From NCBI GenBank assembly GCA_028285185.1, contig JANQQD010000019.1, positions 1-39,237 of the forward strand: a stretch of 39,237 nucleotides of DNA. Direction: 5' to 3'. Made by a program: the position numbers and the translations under genes. Below the pieces are notes generated by a model. That model was given only the letters and a program-made list of their open reading frames with translations, was not told the DNA's origin and searched no databases. The DNA comes from Anaerolineae bacterium (GTDB lineage: Bacteria > Pseudomonadota > Alphaproteobacteria > DSM-16000 > Inquilinaceae). Below are positions 8,015 through 15,703 of this stretch, one piece after another; positions within the stretch are counted from its first letter, which is position 1, and each line of letters begins with the position of its first letter.

Positions 8015-9457
8015 GTGGCACGCCGTAACCAAAGCCGATTTGTCTGTCAGGAGTGCGGCGCGGTGGCCCCGCGCTGGGCAGGGCGGTGCGACGCCTGCGG
8101 TGCCTGGAATTCGATTGTCGAAGAGCCTGAGGAGGCGGCACCGCCGCGTGCGATCGGCACCGCTGCCGGCGGTCGGCGCATCGCCCCTGTCGGGCTGGAC
8201 GAGATCGGGCCCGATGCCCCCCGGCGGACGACCGGCATCGCAGAACTGGACCGCGTGCTGGGCGGCGGGCTGGTTGCCGGGTCGGCCGTGCTGGTCGGGG
8301 GCGATCCGGGGATCGGCAAGTCGACCCTGCTCTTGCAGGCGGTCTGTGCCCTCGGGCAGGAAGCACCCTGCCTCTACATTTCCGGCGAAGAGGCGGTGGA
8401 GCAGATCCGCATGCGGGCTGCGCGCCTGGGCTTGAGCGGATCTGCAGTCGAGCTGGCCGCTGCGGCGGATGTGCGGGACATTCTGGCGACGCTCGATCGG
8501 GCGGATGCACCGGCCGTCGTCGTGATCGATTCGATCCAGACCATGTTCGTCGACACGCTGGACAGCGCACCCGGCACGGTGGCCCAGGTCCGCGCCAGCG
8601 CCGGCGAACTGGTGCGGCTGGCCAAGCGGCGCGGCCTCGCGCTGCTGCTGGTCGGGCATGTCACGAAGGACGGCATGATCGCCGGGCCCAGGGTGCTGGA
8701 GCACATGGTCGACGTCGTTCTCTATTTCGAAGGCGATCGGGGCCACCATTTCCGCATTCTGCGGGCGGTGAAGAACCGCTATGGCGCCACGGACGAAATC
8801 GGCGTCTTCGAGATGACCGGGCAGGGCCTGCGCCAAGTCCCCAACCCGTCGGAACTGTTCCTGGCCAATCGGTCGGCCGGTGGCCGCGGCGAGGACGTCG
8901 CCGGCAGTGTCGTCTTTGCCGGGCTGGAGGGGACGCGGCCCGTGCTGGTGGAGGTGCAGGCACTGGTGGGGGCGACGGCGCCCGGCTCGCCGCGGCGGGC
9001 CGTGGTGGGATGGGATGCGAACCGGCTGGCCATGGTGCTGGCTGTGCTGGTGGCGCGGGGCGGCATTGCAGTCGGGGGCAGCGACATCTTCCTGAACGTG
9101 GCCGGCGGGCTGAAGGTCAGCGAGCCGGCGGCCGATCTGGCGGCGGCGGCGGCGATCGTTTCGTCCAAGCTGGGCGTGCCCGTGGCCCATGATGCGGTGG
9201 TGTTCGGCGAGATCGGGCTGTCGGGTGAGGTGCGGCCGGTGCCGCAGACCGAGCTGCGGCTGAAAGAGGCCGCCAAGCTGGGATTTGCCCGCGCAATCGC
9301 GCCCAGACGCAAACGGGACGGTGCGGCGGGCTTGAACCCGGCGCTGCAGATAAGCGACATTGCCTCGGTTGAAGATCTTCTGAGCCTTCTGGAGTCGTCG
9401 GATGTGCGCCCCCGCGCATCTCACCGACCCGGCAGAAACACGGCGGCCCTCCCATGA
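8015..9457 (+). CDS. radA: DNA repair protein RadA (Sms)
   Basis: RecA-like ATPase and branch-migration helicase that processes recombination intermediates. From GTG 8015 the protein is 480 residues: a zinc finger with Cys11, Cys14, Cys25 and Cys28 (CQECG-CDACG), Walker A GGDPGIGKST, the RadA motif KNRYG (usually KNRFG), and a C-terminal Lon-protease-like domain. ATG 7946 is in frame, but its extra 23 residues are unlike the family, which usually begins just before the FVCQ segment. Its stop overlaps the cvpA ATG by four bases. Confidence 0.93.
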   Translation: MARRNQSRFVCQECGAVAPRWAGRCDACGAWNSIVEEPEEAAPPRAIGTAAGGRRIAPVGLDEIGPDAPRRTTGIAELDRVLGGGLVAGSAVLVGGDPGIGKSTLLLQAVCALGQEAPCLYISGEEAVEQIRMRAARLGLSGSAVELAAAADVRDILATLDRADAPAVVVIDSIQTMFVDTLDSAPGTVAQVRASAGELVRLAKRRGLALLLVGHVTKDGMIAGPRVLEHMVDVVLYFEGDRGHHFRILRAVKNRYGATDEIGVFEMTGQGLRQVPNPSELFLANRSAGGRGEDVAGSVVFAGLEGTRPVLVEVQALVGATAPGSPRRAVVGWDANRLAMVLAVLVARGGIAVGGSDIFLNVAGGLKVSEPAADLAAAAAIVSSKLGVPVAHDAVVFGEIGLSGEVRPVPQTELRLKEAAKLGFARAIAPRRKRDGAAGLNPALQISDIASVEDLLSLLESSDVRPRASHRPGRNTAALP

Positions 9458-10128
9458 ATCCAGCCGACATCGTTGTCATTGCCGTTATCCTCCTGTCCGG
9501 TCTGATGGCGTTCTTCCGGGGTTTCGTCCGCGAAGGGCTCTCCATCGCCGGCTGGGTGGGGGCGGTTTATGTCGCCATCCTCGGCCTTCCGCACGCCCGT
9601 CCGTATGTCGAGCAGCATATCGACAACGAAACGGCGGCCAGCGTCGTTGCCGGTGCCGGGATCTTCATCGTTGCGCTGATCGCCTTCGGACTGATCGGCA
9701 GCCTGATCGCCAAGCTTGTGCGCGGGACCACGCTCAGCGCGGTCGACCGGTCTCTGGGCTTTCTGTTCGGGCTGGTGCGCGGCGTGGTTCTGGTATCTCT
9801 GGCCTATCTGATCATGGCCCAGGTGTTCCCCGAGGGGCAGGAGCCGGAGTGGTTCGAGCAGGCCCATTCGCGTCCCTGGGTGGAACGAAGTTCAGGCATT
9901 CTGGTTTCGCTCGTGCCGGAAGACGTCATGGCCGATGCGCTGGGCGCGGTTCGGGCACGGAGCGCCGGCGGTGCGGGCGAGGAAGAGGGCGGATCGGGAA
10001 CGCTTGATCTGCGCGGCCTTTCAAGGCCGCAGCCGGCGGCCCCCGAGTCGCCTGGGGAGGAGGGTTATCAGGACGACCAGACGGGCGATCTCGACCGCAT
10101 GATCGAGACCTTGCAGGAGCCTCGGTGA
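9454..10128 (+). CDS. cvpA: CvpA family inner-membrane protein
   Basis: CvpA proteins are multi-pass inner-membrane proteins, known in E. coli for colicin V production and for bile/envelope tolerance; the biochemical role is unsettled. The 224-residue protein shows the start NPADIVVIAVILLSGLMAFF, the FRGFVREG-LSIAGWVGA segment, and about four membrane spans to residue 130, followed by a hydrophilic tail with acidic and Gly-rich stretches. It is translationally coupled to radA and lies just before purF, as in E. coli, where cvpA and purF share an operon. Confidence 0.9.
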   Translation: MNPADIVVIAVILLSGLMAFFRGFVREGLSIAGWVGAVYVAILGLPHARPYVEQHIDNETAASVVAGAGIFIVALIAFGLIGSLIAKLVRGTTLSAVDRSLGFLFGLVRGVVLVSLAYLIMAQVFPEGQEPEWFEQAHSRPWVERSSGILVSLVPEDVMADALGAVRARSAGGAGEEEGGSGTLDLRGLSRPQPAAPESPGEEGYQDDQTGDLDRMIETLQEPR

Positions 10129-10276
10129 CGGCAGCGGCCGGATGAAGCCTTCGGGCGTCCGTTAACCAAGGTTTGGCGGTGTCATAAACGGTAACCCAAG
10201 CTATATAAGTGACGGCGCGAACAATCGACGGATAAGCCGGGCGGTCCGCGCCAGCCTCACGGAGGCCACGCGTTCC

Positions 10277-11794
10277 ATGCGCACCACGCATCCCTTCGTC
10301 GTCGATAGCGCCGATTCCGACAAATTCCATGAGGAATGCGGCATCTTCGGTGTCTACGGGCACCCCGATGCCGCCGCCCACACGGCGCTGGGGCTACACG
10401 CCCTGCAGCATCGCGGGCAGGAGGCAAGCGGCATCGTCAGCTATGACGGCGAGCATTTCCACGCGCACCGCGCTCTCGGCCAGGTCGGAGACAATTTCAG
10501 CTCCGAATCGGTGATCGGCTCGCTCAGGGGCCATGCCGCCATCGGGCACAACCGGTATGCCACGACCGGCGGCACACTGATGCGCAACGTGCAGCCGCTG
10601 TTCGCCGACTTCGACTTTGGCGGCTTCGCCGTCTGCCACAACGGCAATCTGACCAACGCCTATCAGCTGCGCCGGCAGCTTGTGCGCCGCGGGTCGATCT
10701 TCCAGTCGACGACGGATACCGAGGTGTTCGTCCATCTGATGGCGTTCAGCCGCGGCGGCGACGTTCTGGACCGGCTGGTGGAGGCGCTGCGCCAGGTGGA
10801 GGGCGCCTATACCCTGGTGGCGCTGGCGAAGGAATGCGTAATCGGCGTGCGCGACCCCCTGGGCGTGCGGCCGCTGGTGCTGGGCCGCATCGATGCCCCA
10901 GGCGGCAAGCCGGGCCATGTGTTGACGTCTGAGACCTGCGCGCTCGATATCATCGGGGCCGAATTCGTCCGCGATGTGGAGCCGGGCGAGATGGTCGTGC
11001 TTACGGATGAGGGTGTGCGGTCCTATCATCCGTTCCGTAAGGCGCGGTCGCGCTTCTGCGTGTTCGAGTACATTTATTTCGCGCGCCCCGACAGCGTGCT
11101 GGAAGGTGTGTCGGTCTATGAGGCGCGGCGCCAGATTGGCATGGAGCTGGCGCGCGAGGCACCGGTCGAAGCCGACGTGATCATCCCCGTGCCGGACAGC
11201 GGCGTGCCTGCGTCGATCGGATATGCGGCCGAAAGCGGGATCCCGTTCGAGCTCGGCATCATCCGCAATCACTATGTCGGCCGTACCTTCATCGAGCCGA
11301 CCGACCGGATCCGCCATCTCGGTGTCCGGCTGAAGCACAACGCCAACCGCTCGCTGATCGCGGGCAAGCGTGTGGTGCTGGTGGACGACAGCATCGTGCG
11401 CGGAACCACATCGCAGAAGATCGTGCAGATGGTGCGCCAGGCGGGTGCCAGCGAGGTGCATCTCAGGATCTCCAGCCCGCCGACCGCGCATCCCTGCTTC
11501 TACGGCATCGACACGCCGGAAGAGGGGGAACTGCTGGCCCACAAGCACACCGTCGACGGCATGGCGGAGCGGATCGGGGTCGACAGCCTGGCCTTCATCA
11601 CCATCGACGGCCTCTATCGGGCCATGGGCAAGCCCGGCCGCAACCCGCTGCAGCCGCAATTCTGCGACGCCTGCTTCACCGGCGATTACCCGACCGAGCT
11701 GCCGGACCGCGACGAAGCGGTGAAGCAGCCGGAATTGTCGTTCCTTGCCGAGCGCACGGCCTTTGGTCGCGAGCGCCGTGTCCGCCGCGGGTGA
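10277..11794 (+). CDS. purF: Amidophosphoribosyltransferase PurF
   Basis: First committed enzyme of purine synthesis; makes 5-phosphoribosylamine from PRPP and glutamine. The 505-residue protein has a 20-residue propeptide before the nucleophile Cys21 in ECGIFG. The glutaminase domain contains LQHRGQE and GHNRYAT. The phosphoribosyltransferase domain carries the PRPP loop VVLVDDSIVRGTT. The 148-base leader (10129-10276) has an AT-rich CTATATAAG stretch at about 10201-10209 that may belong to a promoter; no purine riboswitch is evident. The stop overlaps the SDR start by four bases. Confidence 0.96.
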   Translation: MRTTHPFVVDSADSDKFHEECGIFGVYGHPDAAAHTALGLHALQHRGQEASGIVSYDGEHFHAHRALGQVGDNFSSESVIGSLRGHAAIGHNRYATTGGTLMRNVQPLFADFDFGGFAVCHNGNLTNAYQLRRQLVRRGSIFQSTTDTEVFVHLMAFSRGGDVLDRLVEALRQVEGAYTLVALAKECVIGVRDPLGVRPLVLGRIDAPGGKPGHVLTSETCALDIIGAEFVRDVEPGEMVVLTDEGVRSYHPFRKARSRFCVFEYIYFARPDSVLEGVSVYEARRQIGMELAREAPVEADVIIPVPDSGVPASIGYAAESGIPFELGIIRNHYVGRTFIEPTDRIRHLGVRLKHNANRSLIAGKRVVLVDDSIVRGTTSQKIVQMVRQAGASEVHLRISSPPTAHPCFYGIDTPEEGELLAHKHTVDGMAERIGVDSLAFITIDGLYRAMGKPGRNPLQPQFCDACFTGDYPTELPDRDEAVKQPELSFLAERTAFGRERRVRRG

Positions 11795-12561
11795 GCGGCA
11801 CCACCGACGCTGAAGGCGGCCGGCTGGCCGGCCGTGTCGCTCTGATCACCGGTGCGTCGCGCGGCCTCGGTGCCGCAGTGGCTGAGCGGTATGCGGCCGA
11901 AGGCGCGCATGTCGTGCTGGTGGCACGGACCGTGGGCGGCCTTGAAGCGGTGGACGACCGGGTGCGCGAGGCGGGCGGAACGGCGACGCTGGTGCCGTCC
12001 GATCTGACGGCGGCGGGCCAGATCGAGGCGTTAGGCGCGGCCATGCTGGAGCGATTCGGACGCATCGACGTGCTGGTCGCCAGTGCCGCCGGGCTTGGCG
12101 CCCTGGGGCCCGTCACGCACAGCAACCCGAAGCTCTGGCGCGAGACGCTGGAGCTGAACCTGTTTTCCGTCCTCAGGCTGGTGCAGGTCTGCCATCCGCT
12201 GCTGCGGCAGTCGTCGGCAGGCCGTGCGATCGTCGTGACGTGCAGGGTGGGGCGAGAGCCGAAGGCCTATTGGAATGCCTACGGCGTCAGCAAGGCGGCG
12301 TTGGACATGCTGACGCAGCTCTATGCGGCGGAAACGGCCAAGTCTCCAGTGCGGATCAACCTGATCGACCCGGGACCGTTACGTACACAGTTGCGCGCGG
12401 CCGCCTTTCCCGGCGAGACTCCGGAAGCCGTCCCGGAGCCGGCGACCGTCACGGAAGCGTTCGTGCGCCTGGCCGCGGAAAGCTGGACTGCGACGGGGCA
12501 GTGCGTGGACGCCACGGAGCTTTGCCGCTCGGGTGGGCAAGCAGCTTCATTTGCGAACTAA
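11791..12561 (+). CDS. SDR-family oxidoreductase, catalytic Ser replaced by Cys
   Basis: Short-chain dehydrogenase/reductase of 256 residues, resembling the YciK group; substrate unknown. The cofactor motif TGASRGLG (20-27) and the active-site Tyr164-x3-Lys168 (YGVSK) are intact. The position 13 residues before the Tyr, normally catalytic Ser, is Cys151 in VVTCRVGR. The start is GTG 11791 overlapping the purF stop (GTGA), so it is co-translated with purF. The stop TAA lies inside the palindrome at 12559-12568. A reductase is likely, but activity could be altered by the Ser-to-Cys change. Confidence 0.88.
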   Translation: MSGTTDAEGGRLAGRVALITGASRGLGAAVAERYAAEGAHVVLVARTVGGLEAVDDRVREAGGTATLVPSDLTAAGQIEALGAAMLERFGRIDVLVASAAGLGALGPVTHSNPKLWRETLELNLFSVLRLVQVCHPLLRQSSAGRAIVVTCRVGREPKAYWNAYGVSKAALDMLTQLYAAETAKSPVRINLIDPGPLRTQLRAAAFPGETPEAVPEPATVTEAFVRLAAESWTATGQCVDATELCRSGGQAASFAN

Positions 12562-12590
12562 CTAGTTACAACTGTTGCTGCGTTGCAACA
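12559..12590. promoter_or_regulatory. Palindrome cluster after the SDR gene
   Basis: TAACTAGTTA (12559-12568) is a perfect 10-base palindrome that includes the SDR stop codon. It is followed by an inverted repeat TGTTGC (12573-12578) with GCAACA (12585-12590). A related TTGCAGTGCAA inverted repeat lies about 75 bases further on (near 12665). These look like binding sites for a dimeric regulator of the small downstream gene, or like transcript-end structures. No factor can be named. Confidence 0.35.
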
Positions 12591-12683
12591 TCGCCGCACA
12601 AACGGCGGCCGCAGACCCCGAATGTGATCTTCTTCACTGGTGGATTACGCCGGCCGCGCTAAATGTTGCAGTGCAATATCAGA

Positions 12684-12726
12684 GGCCGTAACGGCCCGCG
12701 GGAGGGCGCCCTCCATACTCTGGAGG
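12684..12726 (+). promoter_or_regulatory. Competing hairpins over the Shine-Dalgarno of a small gene
   Basis: Three consecutive foldable units precede the ATG at 12734: GGCCGT-A-ACGGCC (12684-12696), the perfect palindrome GGAGGGCGCCCTCC (12701-12714), and CTCCA-TACTC-TGGAG (12711-12725). The last contains the Shine-Dalgarno TGGAGG (12721-12726). The second and third share bases 12711-12714, so they cannot form together. One state hides the ribosome site, the other frees it. This is a plausible translational switch, seen in the sequence but untested. Confidence 0.45.
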
Positions 12727-12733
12727 TTGTCCG

Positions 12734-12982
12734 ATGATGAACGGATACGAGACAGACCATCGGGGTGCCGAAGACCACCCCTACGGTCCCTACCACCTCG
12801 AAGTACGGCCTGAGGTCGTCAACTACTACCTGATGCGGGCCCGCGAGGAACGGTCGCGGGTGTTCGTCGAGATGCTGAAGGCGGCCTTCACCGGCCTGCG
12901 CCGGCTGTTGCCTTGGGGCCGGCTCCGGCATGCCCGTCTACCGGAAATGGCGGGAGGGCGGCACACCCCGGTTGCCTCCTGA
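12734..12982 (+). CDS. Small uncharacterised protein (82 aa)
   Basis: I do not recognise this family. The 82-residue protein has a Tyr/acid-rich N-terminus, then a predicted helix (about residues 30-60) with regularly spaced Arg, Glu and hydrophobic residues (MRAREERSRVFVEMLKAAF), ending in a basic region. The helix looks amphipathic and could bind a membrane or a partner protein. No signal peptide is seen. TGGAGG seven bases before the ATG strongly supports translation, and coding-like composition agrees. A GNAT gene follows 89 bases downstream, possibly in one transcript. Confidence 0.6.
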   Translation: MMNGYETDHRGAEDHPYGPYHLEVRPEVVNYYLMRAREERSRVFVEMLKAAFTGLRRLLPWGRLRHARLPEMAGGRHTPVAS

Positions 12983-13071
12983 ACCATCGGCGTCCTGACG
13001 CTCGCGATGCCCGATTGGCGTTGCGGGCGCCAGGACGGCCAGTTGTTCCCGACATCCGCGAGGGTACGACG

Positions 13072-13662
13072 ATGCGGCCAAGCTTCAGGAAACTGCTGCC
13101 GTACGAATACGCAGACTATGAATCGCATCTTCTGCGCCTGTCGGCCGCAGACCGGGCCGCACGCTTTCACGCCGGTCTGACGGACGAAGCGATCAGGCGA
13201 CATTGCCGAAAGTTGCGCTGGCCGACCGATCGGCTGATCGGCTGCTTTGCCGACGGTGACCTGCGTGGGGCCGTTGAACTGCGGTCGATCTCCAACCCGG
13301 ATGCGCCGGTCTTTGCGGAACTCGCCGTCAGCGTCGAGGGCCCCTATCAGGGGCACGGTGTCGGTACCGAATTGGTGCGCCGGGCTCTGCTGGTCGCGCG
13401 AAACCGCGCTATGCCCTGCGTGGCGATGACGTCGTTGCCGAACAACGGCCGCATGCTGGAGATCGGCCGCCGGTTCGACGGCCGATCGAGCCTTGAGGAC
13501 GACTCGATATTCACCGACTACAGGCTGGATCGGCCCGACGCCGCCTCGATCCTGCAAGAGTTGGCCGACGACGGCATCGCCTTCCTGTTTGCGGGCGTGG
13601 AGCGTTGGCAGCGCAGCCTGGCGGCATGGACGGTGGGACGCGAGCGCCGAGCGGCAACATAG
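13072..13662 (+). CDS. GNAT-family N-acetyltransferase
   Basis: Predicted acetyl-CoA-dependent acetyltransferase of 196 residues; substrate unknown. The acetyl-CoA-binding motif is seen in YQGHGVGTELVRRALLVAR (about residues 91-109), preceded by the strand FAELAVSVEGP. The N-terminal part (RKLLPYEYADYESHLLRLS) resembles the GNAT domains found near protein-lysine acetyltransferases. The start is at ATG 13072 with GCGAGGG upstream; an upstream open frame has no family support. It sits after the small protein gene and may share its transcript. Confidence 0.78.
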   Translation: MRPSFRKLLPYEYADYESHLLRLSAADRAARFHAGLTDEAIRRHCRKLRWPTDRLIGCFADGDLRGAVELRSISNPDAPVFAELAVSVEGPYQGHGVGTELVRRALLVARNRAMPCVAMTSLPNNGRMLEIGRRFDGRSSLEDDSIFTDYRLDRPDAASILQELADDGIAFLFAGVERWQRSLAAWTVGRERRAAT

Positions 13663-13668
13663 TTCCAG

Positions 13669-13809
13669 CTACCTGAACCAGACCGAGGTCACCGGCATGA
13701 AGGTGACGATCATCAGCACGATGGACATCGTTAGCAGGTGCCATTTGGCATAGCGCATCACCTTCTCAATCTTCAGGCCCGTGGTGGAGCAGGCGGTGAG
13801 CAGCACCGG
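13669..13809 (-). pseudogene. C-terminal remnant of a membrane transporter (TRAP DctM-like?)
   Basis: Leftward translation gives about 46 residues, including GLKIEKVMRYAKW and a hydrophobic span ending in IVTFMPVTSVWF. This looks like the last helix and tail of a large secondary transporter, best matching the C-terminal pattern of TRAP-type DctM permeases by eye. Nothing upstream in this frame, or clearly in others, looks like the rest of the transporter, so it is probably a decayed fragment. An independent 29-residue membrane peptide starting at ATG 13758 is the alternative. Confidence 0.3.
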
Positions 13810-14338
13810 GGCGACCGATATCCGGCTGTCACGCGCAATCGGCGTCCCCGAGGCAAGCTCGCACCGGTGGCAGTTCCGAAGGAACCGAGCCAGCGATGGT
13901 TCACGGATATCAACGGGAGTACAGGGACGCTCTGACGTCCGGGTAGTCCCACTATCCCTGCGTCCTAGACAGGGCACAGGTCAAGTGTCGTCACCTTCGC
14001 GCCTCGAACAACATGATACCTGCTAGTGTAATGACTTATTAATGTCCTTCGGCCCATAACACCAAGGTTCCTCAATAGCGTGCGTCTTCTAGTTTCGGAT
14101 TAGGCACGTGGAGCCGAACAGCCGACGCGGGCGCCGTCATCGCGATGACACTTCCCGACTTGATCTCACCATGTGCCGTTGCGCCCACAAACGGCATGGT
14201 CAGAGGAAGACAGGTATTGGCATGAAACCCTAGGGAGATTGCCAATGGTGATCGGAGTTCGAGTGACGCTGGAGAATAGCTCGAAGCTCATGATTTGAGG
14301 CTCGCCCCAGACTGCAGAAAGTAGAGGAGTGGCGCCAA
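13810..14338. promoter_or_regulatory. Noncoding stretch with palindrome and hairpin before RR1
   Basis: No gene is recognised here and the base composition becomes more AT-rich than in neighbouring core genes. GTCATCGCGATGAC (14136-14149) is a perfect 14-base palindrome, a likely protein-binding site. TGCCGTT (14174-14180) and AACGGCA (14190-14196) form a 7-base stem with a 9-base loop, extendable by CCA/TGG past a two-base bulge. A ribosome site GAGGAG (14324-14329) serves the response regulator at 14339. Confidence 0.4.
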
Positions 14339-14785
14339 ATGCAGAAGCCGGAACCGATTACGATCCTGGTCGCGGACGATGACCCCGACGACCGCATGCT
14401 GATCGAAGATGCCTTCCAGGAAAGCAAGCTTCAGAATGAGCGCCGATTTGTAAAGGATGGCATAGAGCTTCTGGAGTACCTCCAGCGTCGTGGTGCCTAT
14501 GCTGATCCCGCCGATTCACCCCGTCCTGACGTAATCCTCTTGGACCTCAATATGCCGAGGATGGATGGTCGAGAAGCGCTGTCGATCATCAAGGCAGATC
14601 CGAATATAAAACTGATTCCCGTCGTGGTTCTGACGACATCGAAAGCTGAGGAAGACATTCTCCGTACTTACGATCTCGGAGTTAATTCGTTTATTACCAA
14701 GCCTGTGACATTTGATGGCTTGGTGGATATAGTAAAAGTATTGAGCAGCTATTGGTTCCAGATCGTAAAGCTCCCGCGAGTCTGA
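14339..14785 (+). CDS. Rcp1-like single-domain response regulator (copy 1)
   Basis: CheY-like receiver of 148 residues with no output domain, of the type (Rcp1/CheY-like) that works with phytochrome-like or GAF/PAS histidine kinases. The phospho-acceptor is Asp69 in ILLDLNMP; acidic pocket DDD at 13-15, Thr99 and Lys121 (TKPV) are present. It is strikingly similar to the regulator at 23030-23491, sharing long identical runs, but its codon use is more AT-rich. No kinase gene is beside it; a PilZ gene follows 28 bases downstream, so output could be through c-di-GMP. Confidence 0.9.
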   Translation: MQKPEPITILVADDDPDDRMLIEDAFQESKLQNERRFVKDGIELLEYLQRRGAYADPADSPRPDVILLDLNMPRMDGREALSIIKADPNIKLIPVVVLTTSKAEEDILRTYDLGVNSFITKPVTFDGLVDIVKVLSSYWFQIVKLPRV

Positions 14786-14813
14786 GAGTTGATCGTGTTC
14801 AGCCACTCATTGC

Positions 14814-15224
14814 ATGACGACATATCCGACCATGCCAGAGGGGGAACTTAGGCGGCACAAGCGTTCGACGACGCTCAAGAGCGGTAACATCGTCTTTCGC
14901 GACGGTACGTGCGTTGTGCCATGCCGCATCAAGGATACATCGGTGTCGGGGGCACGCTTGGAGTTGCGCCTGTGGCACGACCTGCCGGACCAATTCAAGC
15001 TTGCAGTGCCAATGGGTGAAACGCACGAATGTCAGGTCGTGTGGAGAAAGAACCTGGAAGTCGGCGTCAGGTACGTCGATCTCGAAGAGCCGATCGCCGA
15101 AGCCACGAACCGTGAGGAAACTGGAGCGCAACTGCTCAAAAGAGTGGACAGCGTGATGCACTTGATCGATGAGCTTCGGAGTGAGATGGATCTGATCAAA
15201 AAAGAGATCCAATCCCAGTTGTGA
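14814..15224 (+). CDS. PilZ-domain protein, putative c-di-GMP receptor
   Basis: Small PilZ protein (136 residues) expected to bind cyclic di-GMP. The ligand motifs are visible: RxxxR at 13-17 (RRHKR) and DxSxxG at 41-46 (DTSVSG). The PilZ barrel ends around CQVVWRKNLEVGVRYVD (about residue 85). The remaining C-terminal part forms a predicted helix (LLKRVDSVMHLIDELRSEMDLIKKEI) with coiled-coil heptads, probably for dimerisation. Start ATG 14814 lacks a clear ribosome site; ATG 14832 is an alternative. It probably shares a transcript with the response regulator just upstream. Confidence 0.85.
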   Translation: MTTYPTMPEGELRRHKRSTTLKSGNIVFRDGTCVVPCRIKDTSVSGARLELRLWHDLPDQFKLAVPMGETHECQVVWRKNLEVGVRYVDLEEPIAEATNREETGAQLLKRVDSVMHLIDELRSEMDLIKKEIQSQL

Positions 15225-15703
15225 TAATCGATCTTTGCTCGAGTCATAATCTGAATAATTACCCTATTCTGATGCGAGAATTCCTGACATAGCGCAAGCT
15301 TGGCAGTCATATTTCTCGTGCTTCTGCCGGCTCAGCTCGATCCAGAACAGTTCGGTGGGATTCTATTTCCCTCGGCAAGATGCTGCCCACAGGAGTGGTC
15401 TGCCGACTGCTGCGACCTGGATACCAGTTCGCAGTTGGACCCAGAGGAGAAAGTCTGAGCGGGGCAGGGGGCCGACTTGTAGAAGCCGCTGCCGGGAGCC
15501 CGGTGGAGGCAGACCGGGCGGCCGCGGCAGCGCCATACGGGCTCCCAGAAACTTGGCTGCGGTGAGCGCAGCTGGCCTGCATGGCGTGGTCAGCCTGCGC
15601 AAACTCGCAGGCTGACCATCTGGTGCGCATCGCGGACCGTTGGGGCAATCTCAACAGCTGCACTGTTCCTGCAGCCAGCCCATGTCCGCGATGACAGTCC
15701 CTA
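15225..15703. other. Intergenic region with a 13-bp perfect hairpin
   Basis: No convincing gene is seen in this 479-base stretch. The notable element is a perfect 13-base inverted repeat, TGGTCAGCCTGCG (15587-15599) and CGCAGGCTGACCA (15606-15618), with a 6-base loop. It lies 85 bases beyond the stop of the leftward binding-protein gene, so it may end or protect that operon's transcript. Neither side has a T-run, so Rho-independent termination is uncertain. Confidence 0.5.

Noticed and set aside
15307..15663. 118-codon leftward frame in the gap after the binding-protein gene
   Set aside because: Low-complexity Ala/Ser/Arg composition, covers the 13-base hairpin, no family resemblance.
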